Part shown: piece by piece, positions 56,555 through 64,000 of the stretch | Layout of the letters: each line of letters opens with the position of its first letter | How positions within the stretch are numbered: the first letter of the stretch is position 1 | Assembly (NCBI GenBank): GCA_934162125.1 | Contig: CAKPHU010000002.1 | Location: forward strand, 1 to 64,000 | Length of the DNA: 64,000 nucleotides | From: an uncultured Bacilli bacterium | Lineage (GTDB): Bacteria; Bacillota_I; Bacilli_A; RF39; UBA660 | Reading direction: 5' to 3' | The notes under the pieces: model-generated | The model's database searches: none | What the model saw: the letters and a program-made list of their open reading frames with translations, nothing else | Told to the model about the DNA's origin: nothing | Translations under genes and position numbers: made by a program

Positions 56555-56764
56555 CTAAAAATTTTTAGCGTCAACTAACTCCAAATAAATTTTCCTAATA
56601 TTCTCATCTTCTATTCCAAGATCTCTAAGTATAGCGTAAGCCTCTTCAACTGACATCTTAAAAAAGCACTTGTCATCAGCCAAAATCTTATCTATAACTA
56701 AATACTTTTCGCTACCACTTTTCTCAATCATTTTCTTATTTAGTATTCTTAGTTTCTCTAACAT
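56555..56764 (-). CDS. Small helical protein, 69 aa, coupled to the transglutaminase-like gene
   Basis: Start overlaps the 3' end of the 566-residue gene by 29 nt. Helical, with a pattern M-S-V-E-E-A-Y-A-I-L-R-D-L-G-I-E-D-E-N-I-R-K-I-Y-L that resembles one mTERF-like repeat. Probably partners the upstream protein. Not recognised. Confidence 0.55.
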   Translation of the reverse strand: MLEKLRILNKKMIEKSGSEKYLVIDKILADDKCFFKMSVEEAYAILRDLGIEDENIRKIYLELVDAKNF

Positions 56765-58436
56765 TTTCCCCCTCCTTTACAATACCAGGAATTTTAGGCA
56801 CATTTTTATCACTATTTACATAAGTAAGTTCACCTCTATCAAACCTGCCTTGTATCTCGGACTGTGTCGTTAAAGAAAGTCCTCCTCCTGGCGTAAAATA
56901 ATAATAAGTATTTTCTTCTGGATTCATTTCAAAATCCATTTTATTAATTGTATAAATAGCAATAGGCCTTACTCTATGCCCTAAGTTATTTCTTAAAATA
57001 GTACATCTACATTTACCTGCTCTCTCATCACTATCAAATAAACTCTTATTAAGAGCCAAAGCATATCCATAACCATCAATACCACTAAAATCAACTGTAT
57101 TAAGACGATTAGCTAAAATACCTATTTTTTCATCAAAACTAACTGGACGAATATTATCAGTTTTTTGATGGTACTCTTCCAATAATTCTTCCATCGATGG
57201 AATATAATGAGTTTTATCATTTTGAGCTACCAATTCATACATCCTAGAAACAATCTCACCAAATTCATTTCTTGTTCCATAAAATTTATTAAGTAATTTC
57301 AATCCTTGTAACGGCCTATTAAGTTTAACATTCACCATGTCTCCATCTAATATAGACGTTACCGAATCAGCCTCCACTAAAAACTTACCACATCTATATG
57401 TAAGTTTAGCATGACCAGATCCATATTCCTCACCAACTACATTAGTATAGTCACTAGCAAATTTAATACCAAGTTCATCTAAAAATTTAGCATACATTAA
57501 GTTAAACTCATAACAAACAACATCTTTATTATCTAAATTAATATGTTGAACCAAATCAATTGATGAATGCATATCAGCAGGTTGATTTCTCGCATAAAAC
57601 TCTTCATCATAAGAAAGTGTTCTACACATCTTCAAATAAACAAATACCGCTTTTTCGATATCAGTTGCCTCTTCTGGCATTCCATTCATAATATAATCAT
57701 GAAAATCTTTATCTAATTCAATTTCTTTATATAATGTATCTTTTGTCTCTAATAACTTATCAAAAGCCTGAAAATCAACTCTAGCAAAATTTTTAATATC
57801 TGTATATTTATCACGAATCTCTTTATCAACTTCAAACTTATTCAAAAGATCATTGTCAAGAAAATATCTATAAGCCATATAAACATACTGAGTTTTAGGA
57901 ATTCCCCCTATCTCACTAACTTCAGCATTCTCACACATCTTGGCAAACTCATCATTATCCATTTTCATTAAAGCAATTAATCTACCAACAGGTACTTGAT
58001 ATGAAACACCATCTATTTCTAATTCATATTGATCATCAGCATGTTTATCTACATAATTTGAAAAACTACCAATATTTTTTAAAGTTTCATATCTCTCTTT
58101 ACTTTCAGGAGTTAGTGTAAGTTTTTGTTCTTCTACCATTTTATTCATAGCTTCCATTATATTAATTCTAGAATAATTAATACCATGTCCTAAATCACCA
58201 TAAGCTAAATAATTAACACTAAAGCGGTCAATCTCCCCATCAAAGAATTTTTTAGCATATTCATAATACGTTGGATCTTCTAAAACTCTTCTTACAAATT
58301 CAGTACTAACTTTTCCTGTTTGTGTCTCAATATCCTCACTATTTCTAATAGCTTTAACATCTTCTTCTGTTGTAAAAATAGTATAAGGTATCATTGCCTT
58401 TAACCATGGATTACTCTCAATAATTGTATCATCCAC
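56736..58436 (-). CDS. Cytosolic protein with a transglutaminase-like core
   Basis: About 566 residues. The N-terminal ~270 residues are helical and not recognised. A transglutaminase-like core at about 280-370 has V-C-Y-E-F-N (Cys), S-G-H-A-K-L (His) and V-E-A-D-S-V (Asp) in order. The C-terminus is beta-rich (Y-Y-Y-F-T-P-G-G-G-L-S-L). No signal peptide. No ATG at the 5' end; I chose GTG 58436 because GTGAT precedes it by 4 nt; GTG 58445 is the alternative. Third transglutaminase-like protein in the window. Confidence 0.55.
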   Translation of the reverse strand: MDDTIIESNPWLKAMIPYTIFTTEEDVKAIRNSEDIETQTGKVSTEFVRRVLEDPTYYEYAKKFFDGEIDRFSVNYLAYGDLGHGINYSRINIMEAMNKMVEEQKLTLTPESKERYETLKNIGSFSNYVDKHADDQYELEIDGVSYQVPVGRLIALMKMDNDEFAKMCENAEVSEIGGIPKTQYVYMAYRYFLDNDLLNKFEVDKEIRDKYTDIKNFARVDFQAFDKLLETKDTLYKEIELDKDFHDYIMNGMPEEATDIEKAVFVYLKMCRTLSYDEEFYARNQPADMHSSIDLVQHINLDNKDVVCYEFNLMYAKFLDELGIKFASDYTNVVGEEYGSGHAKLTYRCGKFLVEADSVTSILDGDMVNVKLNRPLQGLKLLNKFYGTRNEFGEIVSRMYELVAQNDKTHYIPSMEELLEEYHQKTDNIRPVSFDEKIGILANRLNTVDFSGIDGYGYALALNKSLFDSDERAGKCRCTILRNNLGHRVRPIAIYTINKMDFEMNPEENTYYYFTPGGGLSLTTQSEIQGRFDRGELTYVNSDKNVPKIPGIVKEGENVRETKNTK

Positions 58437-58512
58437 TAATATCACATCCCACTATCGTCTACTATATTATTCTACCTCTATTTTAGCACAAAGAATAAGA
58501 AAATCCCATCAA

Positions 58513-58540
58513 AAAAGATGAACTTTTGCATTCATCTTAT
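58513..58540 (-). terminator. Terminator of the Xre membrane regulator gene
   Basis: AAGATGAA-TGCAAAAG-TTCATCTT hairpin followed by T6 on the minus strand, at the stop codon. Confidence 0.75.
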
Positions 58541-59121
58541 TTTCTAGTTTCAACAGTTTCACAAGTACCATCATGTTCATTAAAATAATCTTCTATATGA
58601 GCAATAATTTGATTAGCGTCATCATATTTTGTTAAATCAACATGATTTGAAATAAAGGCATCTCCACCAATATTAATAGCTTGATAATTTTTATTAAATT
58701 CAACACCATATAAATACTCTTCATCATCAAGTTTGCAAGTTATAGTATATTCTCCAATAATATCTCTATCGCCTGAATCAGTTTTATAAACATTAAAGAA
58801 TATTAAAATAAATATATTAATCACAAAAAATGCTATTAAGAAAACTCCAAAAACTTTTAGTATCTTAATTATAATACCAGCTAACTTCTCAGTATTACTA
58901 ACTTTTTCTACTAATACATTACTTACATCATTGTTTGTTAAATCATCCAAACTAACTTTAAATATTTTAGAAAGCATCACAGCCTGATTAATATCTGGTG
59001 CAGTTTCTTCTAACTCCCATTTTGATATAGTCTGACGAGTAACCCCTACTTTCTCTGCTAATTCTTCTTGTGAAAGATTATTCTTCTTTCTTAAACTCAT
59101 AATTTTATTTCCTAAGTTCAT
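58537..59121 (-). CDS. Membrane-linked Xre-family regulator
   Basis: 194 residues from ATG 59121 (AAGGAAGGG upstream; longer start lacks it). Cro/C1 HTH at about 3-58 (L-S-Q-E-E-L-A-E-K-V-G-V-T-R-Q-T-I-S-K-W-E), a membrane helix (about 82-105) and an extracytoplasmic domain with two Cys. This is the common Bacillota design for membrane-tethered regulators that sense an envelope signal. Targets unknown. Confidence 0.8.
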   Translation of the reverse strand: MNLGNKIMSLRKKNNLSQEELAEKVGVTRQTISKWELEETAPDINQAVMLSKIFKVSLDDLTNNDVSNVLVEKVSNTEKLAGIIIKILKVFGVFLIAFFVINIFILIFFNVYKTDSGDRDIIGEYTITCKLDDEEYLYGVEFNKNYQAINIGGDAFISNHVDLTKYDDANQIIAHIEDYFNEHDGTCETVETRK

Positions 59122-59240
59122 ATTTTCCCTTCCTTTCATCAAAAAGTATATGATCATTTAACAAAAAACTCTACCTATAATTATTGGAACTTCCGCCCTT
59201 ATTCTTAACATTTAAGATATTTTTATAAAATTTCAAAGTC

Positions 59241-59726
59241 CTATTTACAAGAATTTTTATTCTTATTATTTCCCAATTGTTTTACAATTTTATCTACGTC
59301 TTTAGGTAGTAATCCTCTACCAAAACCATTTCCATTAGAATCAGAAGTTTTTATTAGTTTTGACAATAAAAAGTCATCATATGAATCGAAGACTTCATCA
59401 TCTAAAATAACGAAGTCATCAACATTAGGATTGTTTTTCAACCATGACTTTATTTCTAATCCTCTCTTATTTTGCAAGAAAGGAGTAACATCAGTCACAA
59501 TACCATTTTCGATCAATAACTCTCGCAAAGATTGAGCCTTTCTTGTATATCTCCAAGATGATGATAAAACTACTTGAGCATCTGTTAAATTTACAGCTTC
59601 TTTTAATAGTTTTATTTTATCCATATCTATTTCATTTTCTATACTATCATCATCACTATCACTAACACTATCAAAATATTCATCTGAATTTAAAACACCA
59701 TCTACATCTAAAAATATAGCTTTCAT
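59241..59726 (-). CDS. HAD-superfamily hydrolase of the Swiss-army-knife RNA-repair type
   Basis: 161 residues from ATG 59726. HAD motif I F-L-D-V-D-G-V-L-N, motif II S-S-S-W-R, and F-V-I-L-D-D-E near the end, matching the HAD_SAK family. These are small phosphatases, in some contexts linked to RNA end repair; here no ligase or kinase is adjacent. An acidic insert (D-S-V-S-D-S-D-D-D-S) follows motif I. Confidence 0.8.
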   Translation of the reverse strand: MKAIFLDVDGVLNSDEYFDSVSDSDDDSIENEIDMDKIKLLKEAVNLTDAQVVLSSSWRYTRKAQSLRELLIENGIVTDVTPFLQNKRGLEIKSWLKNNPNVDDFVILDDEVFDSYDDFLLSKLIKTSDSNGNGFGRGLLPKDVDKIVKQLGNNKNKNSCK

Positions 59727-59758
59727 CATTCATCACCACCCATTAATACTATCAAATA

Positions 59759-60661
59759 CTATTCAATAACAACTTTCGCAGCCATCAATACATCTTCTTT
59801 TAATTCATCATGTTTAGGATAATCTATATATTGTTCTAAAAAATATACCATATCATATATAGCTAATCTCTTATATAAATTGTCAATATGAACTAACTCA
59901 GGATAATACTTTTCTATATAAGACATAATATTTGAATATTGTTCTAAACTTGTATATGGTTCAGTCTCTTCACTCGCAAACTTCCATGGTTTTCTAATCA
60001 TTCTATAAAGAATATCTAATTCAAAGTCCGCTGGTGCATACATTGATCTTTCAAAATCTATTATCTTAATTTTTCCGTCATTAATAAAAATATTATCAAA
60101 ATGTAAATCATTATGTATTAAAACAAAAGAAGAAGACTCTAAATACTTATCAAAACAAGAATAAGCCTGATCAATAACTTTAACTTCATCATCACTAATC
60201 ATATCTTTTTTCTTAGCTTTATTATATAAAGAACTAAATTTATCTTTCATCATCTGAGCCCAATCATAAGCCTCACCCTTATTACTATGAAACTCTTTCA
60301 TTGCCTCACATAATTGTCTAATTACGTCTTCTCTTTTCTCATCAGAAAACGTATGCCATACATTATATAAAGAAACTCCATCTACCTTCTCCATAATTTC
60401 ATAAAGATAAGGAACATCATTCTTATCTGTACTAGCAAAATATAATTTAGGAATCAACTTATTTTTTCTATTAGAATTATAAAATATAATTTCCTTTTTA
60501 AAATCATCTTCATTATTAATATCACTACATATTTTAACAATATATCGATCATTAATAGAATACAAAGTATTAGTAAATCCAACATTAATTTTTTCTATTC
60601 TAGGATTAGTACCTAAAAGTGTCGAATTCACCTCTACTATTTTATTTATTACTTCTTCCAT
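59759..60661 (-). CDS. Aminoglycoside phosphotransferase-fold kinase
   Basis: 300 residues from ATG 60661. Protein-kinase-like small-molecule kinase: V-K-I-C (Lys), H-N-D-L-H-F-D-N-I-F (catalytic loop) and I-I-D-F-E-R-S (Mg ligand). The family covers antibiotic, choline and sugar kinases; the substrate cannot be inferred. It lies beside an ABC exporter, which may hint at resistance, but it is most likely metabolic. Confidence 0.75.
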   Translation of the reverse strand: MEEVINKIVEVNSTLLGTNPRIEKINVGFTNTLYSINDRYIVKICSDINNEDDFKKEIIFYNSNRKNKLIPKLYFASTDKNDVPYLYEIMEKVDGVSLYNVWHTFSDEKREDVIRQLCEAMKEFHSNKGEAYDWAQMMKDKFSSLYNKAKKKDMISDDEVKVIDQAYSCFDKYLESSSFVLIHNDLHFDNIFINDGKIKIIDFERSMYAPADFELDILYRMIRKPWKFASEETEPYTSLEQYSNIMSYIEKYYPELVHIDNLYKRLAIYDMVYFLEQYIDYPKHDELKEDVLMAAKVVIE

Positions 60662-60706
60662 AAAACTCACACCCATCAACTGTTATATAAACATTATGTT
60701 CCTATT

Positions 60707-61498
60707 TTAATTTCCAAAACCAAACAAGTTATTACTTTCATATTTCTTTAATGATTTGTAAAAGAAAGCAACTGCTAATGCAAACCAGAAAACAGTTAAT
60801 AAAATTATCATCAACAGATTAGTTAGTGAAATATTCTTCACAATTTCTACTGGAATAGCTCCTAACAATAAAGAAGGTACTACAAAAGTAAATATAACTC
60901 TTAATAATCCAGTAAAAGCACCACCATGATATAGTGAATTACTTAAAAATACATTATATAATCCTTGTGAAACATTATGACCATCCATTAAATAGAATGA
61001 CACACTCATACATATTAATGAAAATGAATAAAACACTATTGAAGACATTATAATCAATAAAAATGAAATCAATAATTGAACTAATGTCAACTTATTACAA
61101 AATGCAAAAACTACAAAACATATAAGACCAAACAATAAATCTCCAAAAGCACTAGTCGATATTTTAGAAGTTGAAACCTTCAATAAAATATTCTTAGGTG
61201 TTAACAAATACTTATCAAAATTTCCTGTACTTATATAATTAGGGATATTAAAAATACCATAAAATACGGAACAAATAATACCATAAGTAGTAGTACTAAA
61301 ACCATATAATCCAAAAACATCCATCGGTGCCCATCCATTTAATTCGCCTATTGTTTTCCCAAAGTAATACCACAAAATTAAGAATGCCATATTATTAATT
61401 GTCATACCTATAACAGAAATAATAAATGAACTCTTTAATTCTTTTTCATTCTTAAAATTCTTTTTAATATTCAATAAAGCTAATTTTAGACTTCCCAT
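60707..61498 (-). CDS. ABC-2 type exporter permease (second)
   Basis: 263 residues, six predicted membrane helices. Paired with the next gene (2-nt gap), same length and topology; together with the ATPase it forms a three-gene exporter operon. Characteristic cytosolic opening L-A-L-L-N-I-K-K-N-F-K-N-E. Such two-permease systems usually export antibiotics or lipids; the substrate here is unknown. Confidence 0.8.
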   Translation of the reverse strand: MGSLKLALLNIKKNFKNEKELKSSFIISVIGMTINNMAFLILWYYFGKTIGELNGWAPMDVFGLYGFSTTTYGIICSVFYGIFNIPNYISTGNFDKYLLTPKNILLKVSTSKISTSAFGDLLFGLICFVVFAFCNKLTLVQLLISFLLIIMSSIVFYSFSLICMSVSFYLMDGHNVSQGLYNVFLSNSLYHGGAFTGLLRVIFTFVVPSLLLGAIPVEIVKNISLTNLLMIILLTVFWFALAVAFFYKSLKKYESNNLFGFGN

Positions 61499-61500
61499 AA

Positions 61501-62298
61501 TTAACCTCCATTTATCATTGCCTTTTCTTTTGACTTTTTATAAACATAATTTAATAAGAAACCAAAAACAGCAATCCATAATAGCTGTAAAGCAATTCTC
61601 GTCATAAATTCATTATTCCAAGAATCATAAACAGTACTTGACGCAAAATTAATTGCTCCAAAAGGACTCGCAAAAGCAATAACTTTCATAAAATTAGGAA
61701 ACATTGATATAGGTAAATAACTACCTCCAAGAATCATAACGAATTTATCTACTATCCAGTGAATTGGACGTATATCTTGTATAAAAAATGCCATAAGTCC
61801 AATTAAACCATATATCAATAAGCCTAATACTTGACCTAAAAACAAAGTAATAATAAATGTTGGAATAAATATCTTTATATTTACATTAGGCACTCCAACA
61901 AATAGTGTCATTATAATTGACCCCAATATACTTATAAACAAAAACGAAAATATTCCTTGACCTATAACTTTCATAAAACTAATTGTTAAATAACTAGCTG
62001 GTTTATTCATAAACATTTCTACATTACCGCTCTTAACCTCAGTCATTATAATATTATCTAATCTTCTAATATTTAAAATCATTATGCAAAAGTACATGAA
62101 CATACTCCACATTGTTGTCTTATAATCTACACCATTAATGCTTCCACCATTTAATTTAAAAATATAGGCATATAACAAGAATACAATTAAACATCTAGAA
62201 ACCATATTAAAAATATCTAACATCAAATTAGTTCTATCTTGCATCTGATTTTTCATAAAGATTTTTATGACAGTAAAAGCAAACTTAATTTTTTTCAT
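61501..62298 (-). CDS. ABC-2 type exporter permease (first)
   Basis: 265 residues, six predicted membrane helices, cytosolic basic N-terminus and C-terminus (Y-K-K-S-K-E-K-A). Overlaps the ATPase gene by 14 nt. Heterodimer partner of the permease at 60707..61498. Confidence 0.8.
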   Translation of the reverse strand: MKKIKFAFTVIKIFMKNQMQDRTNLMLDIFNMVSRCLIVFLLYAYIFKLNGGSINGVDYKTTMWSMFMYFCIMILNIRRLDNIIMTEVKSGNVEMFMNKPASYLTISFMKVIGQGIFSFLFISILGSIIMTLFVGVPNVNIKIFIPTFIITLFLGQVLGLLIYGLIGLMAFFIQDIRPIHWIVDKFVMILGGSYLPISMFPNFMKVIAFASPFGAINFASSTVYDSWNNEFMTRIALQLLWIAVFGFLLNYVYKKSKEKAMINGG

Positions 62299-63265
62299 AT
62301 ATACTCCTTATGATATTTTCAAGAGACTCATTATCTATATTAATATCATCAATTTCAAATTTTTTAATTAATTCCTGTAAAGCTTTTTGTGTATGGATCT
62401 TATCTGTATTAACATTTACAATTATCTGATTCTTACTTTTCTTAATGTATGACATACCTTCAGGCAATTCTGGAAACTCCACAAACTCAACATTAGGAGT
62501 GATAATTATATTTTTATTTTTAGCATAATCATTAATTAACTTTTTAGTAGATGTATCAATAATTATCTTTCCATGATTTATTATTACACATCTCTCACAT
62601 ATACTTTGAATATCTTCTGTATCATGACTTGTTAAAAAGATCGTTACTTTTTCTTCTTTATTTATCTTTAATAATAAATCTCTTAAACTCTTCTTAGAAA
62701 CAACATCTAATCCGATAGTTGGTTCATCTAAAAATATAATTCTTGGACTATGAATTAATGAAGTAGCAATTTCAGCCCTCATTCTTTGGCCCAATGATAA
62801 TTTTCTAACAGGTTGTTTAATAAATTCTTTCAAATCAAATAATTCAGATAATTCCGCTATTCTCTTCTTTATTGACTCTTCATCCATATCATACATAGCT
62901 CCAAACATTTCCATACTTTCTGTTAATGGTAAGTTTGGTAACAATTGACTTCTTTGTCCAAAGACAGTACCAATTTTAAAAGCTAATTCATTTCTATCCT
63001 TTATTGGTGTTAAACCACATATTTTGATATCGCCACTTGTTGGATACAAAATACCAGTCAACATTTTTATAGTAGTAGATTTACCTGCCCCATTAGGTCC
63101 AATAAAAGCCACAGTCTCTCCTTCTTCAACAGAAAAAGAAATATTATTTACTGCTTTAACTACTTTTTCTTTTTCATTAAATAAATTATATATAAAGCCT
63201 TTCTTCTCATCTTTAACTTTATATTTATATTCTTTACTTAATTTATTAACTTCTATTATTTTCAT
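62285..63265 (-). CDS. ABC transporter ATP-binding protein
   Basis: 326 residues from ATG 63265. Walker A G-P-N-G-A-G-K-S-T, Q-loop F-G-Q-R-S-Q-L, signature L-S-L-G-Q-R-M-R-A-E, Walker B I-I-F-L-D-E-P-T-I-G-L-D, H-loop T-S-H-D. A C-terminal extension of about 80 residues follows the nucleotide domain. Drives the two downstream permeases as an exporter of the ABC-2 group. Confidence 0.9.
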   Translation of the reverse strand: MKIIEVNKLSKEYKYKVKDEKKGFIYNLFNEKEKVVKAVNNISFSVEEGETVAFIGPNGAGKSTTIKMLTGILYPTSGDIKICGLTPIKDRNELAFKIGTVFGQRSQLLPNLPLTESMEMFGAMYDMDEESIKKRIAELSELFDLKEFIKQPVRKLSLGQRMRAEIATSLIHSPRIIFLDEPTIGLDVVSKKSLRDLLLKINKEEKVTIFLTSHDTEDIQSICERCVIINHGKIIIDTSTKKLINDYAKNKNIIITPNVEFVEFPELPEGMSYIKKSKNQIIVNVNTDKIHTQKALQELIKKFEIDDINIDNESLENIIRSIYEKN

Positions 63266-63314
63266 ACTCTCACATCCACTAAAAAGATTATATAGTAAAA
63301 AGTAAATTATTTCT

Positions 63315-63350
63315 ACAAAAAAATAGTTAGTCATGCATTAACTAACTATA
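63315..63350 (-). terminator. Terminator of the cadherin-like protein gene
   Basis: ATAGTTAGT / ACTAACTAT, 9-bp stem around a 9-nt loop, then T7 on the minus strand. Confidence 0.75.
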
Positions 63351-63420
63351 AATTATCTATCTGTCATCACTACTGTATGTCTGTTTTTAAAATTTTTTTG
63401 TAGTTTGACAATCTTTAAAA

Positions 63421-64000
63421 TTACCTTTTCTGTCGCTTTTTAGCAAAGCAGTAAGCTCCATAACCAGCACAACCCATTGTAGCAAAGCCCAATACTGACC
63501 CCAATGCTTCATCTGTTTTTGTGTATTTATTAACTTTTAATTCATATTTTGCTTCTGTACCATCTTCTGCAATTACTGTAAAAGTCACAAGATTTTCGCC
63601 AGACTTTAAATCTTTATCCCCATCCACTACAACGTTTGAATTCTTGTCTTCTAATTCATACTTATAATTTAAATTCTTTGTATCAGAAGAAACATCAATA
63701 TCCGCTTTTCCGAGAGTAAAATTTATTTCATCGTCATCAACAACTATCTTTATATTTGTATTACTACTTAGTTTTTCTCTATTAACTACTAGCTTATAAT
63801 TTTTCACATCACCATTTTCAGCTGTAACTTTTATATTAATAATATTAACTCCTACCTTTAAAGACTGATCATCAATATTATAACTTGCCCTACTATCATT
63901 AGTTTCTACTAAAATATCTATTTTCTCATTTTTAGTCTTATAGTTCATTTGATTAGATATTTCAATATTTTCTCCATCAACAGTGACAGTTTTTAAAGTA
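63421..64000 (-). CDS. C-terminal part of a cadherin-like surface protein (5' end beyond window)
   Basis: The frame is open to the window edge; the first internal ATG (63948) is not the start. Two or more cadherin-like beta-sandwich units are visible (L-K-T-V-T-V-D-G-E, then S-L-K-V-G-V-N-I-I-N-I-K-V-T-A-E-N-G, G-E-N-L-V-T-F-T-V-I-A-E-D-G), each ending in Y-K-L-V-V-N or Y-E-L-K-V-N. The C-terminus has a hydrophobic stretch and K-K-R-Q-K-R, a membrane or wall anchor without clear LPXTG. Surface-exposed; size unknown. Confidence 0.75.
   Translation of the reverse strand, partial: TLKTVTVDGENIEISNQMNYKTKNEKIDILVETNDSRASYNIDDQSLKVGVNIINIKVTAENGDVKNYKLVVNREKLSSNTNIKIVVDDDEINFTLGKADIDVSSDTKNLNYKYELEDKNSNVVVDGDKDLKSGENLVTFTVIAEDGTEAKYELKVNKYTKTDEALGSVLGFATMGCAGYGAYCFAKKRQKR

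Overview
This window comes from a very AT-rich bacterium of the Bacillota, class Bacilli, most likely an uncultured gut lineage near RF39 or Erysipelotrichales. It uses TGA as stop and TGG for Trp, so it is not on the Mycoplasma code. Spore and Bacillus markers are kept in Bacillus subtilis-like order: rpsT divergent from gpr-spoIIP-yqxA at 38.8-41.3 kb, and tkt-sirA-yneF at 49.4-52.1 kb. miaA, mutL, uvrC, rnc, yidD and an RNase J2-like gene are also present. Species-level identity cannot be read from the sequence.

Layout. (1) 1-10.5 kb is the right end of an integrative element, probably an ICE or IME. It carries an ArdC-like antirestriction protein, a beta-class DNA methyltransferase, a phage-type replisome organizer, a sortase with a thioester-domain SpaA-like adhesin, an ArpU-like regulator, three Xre regulators and three small rightward genes. 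It ends at 10549 inside a tRNA-Met(CAT) gene, of which only the first 40 nt remain, still behind an intact promoter. (2) 10.6-20 kb holds two hybrid histidine kinases, a ClpX-like ATPase, a YbaK-like deacylase, a wall-anchored protein and a GNAT-transglutaminase fusion. (3) 20.1-24.6 kb is a surface-polymer acylation locus (MBOAT, DHHW, SGNH, DUF4358 lipoprotein), next to a decayed DUF6273 gene. (4) 25.48-29.46 kb is a second, decayed element of about 3.97 kb. It splits a tRNA-Arg(CCT) gene at the anticodon loop, and it carries its own complete but diverged tRNA-Arg(CCT). It also holds type I restriction fragments (hsdR 5' end; hsdM 5' end fused to a tyrosine recombinase). (5) 29.5-50 kb is mostly core chromosome: fau, RNase J2-like, rnc, yidD, a TasA-like protein, sporulation genes, rpsT, miaA, mutL, uvrC and two prepilin-like proteins. 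(6) 50-64 kb holds tkt, a macro-domain protein, tRNA-Thr(CGT), a Ham1-like pyrophosphatase, a WYL regulator, transglutaminase-like and mTERF-like proteins, a kinase-fold protein, an ABC exporter and a truncated cadherin-like surface protein.

The most unusual observation is the pair of anticodon-loop insertions. Both leave exactly 40 nt of the tRNA 5' end and neither rebuilds the tRNA at that junction. In the tRNA-Arg case the element supplies a complete replacement tRNA whose anticodon stem is rewritten around the same 9-bp core. The replacement sits where the captured host tRNA promoter could read into it. This looks like a replace-the-tRNA strategy rather than the usual restore-the-3'-end strategy.
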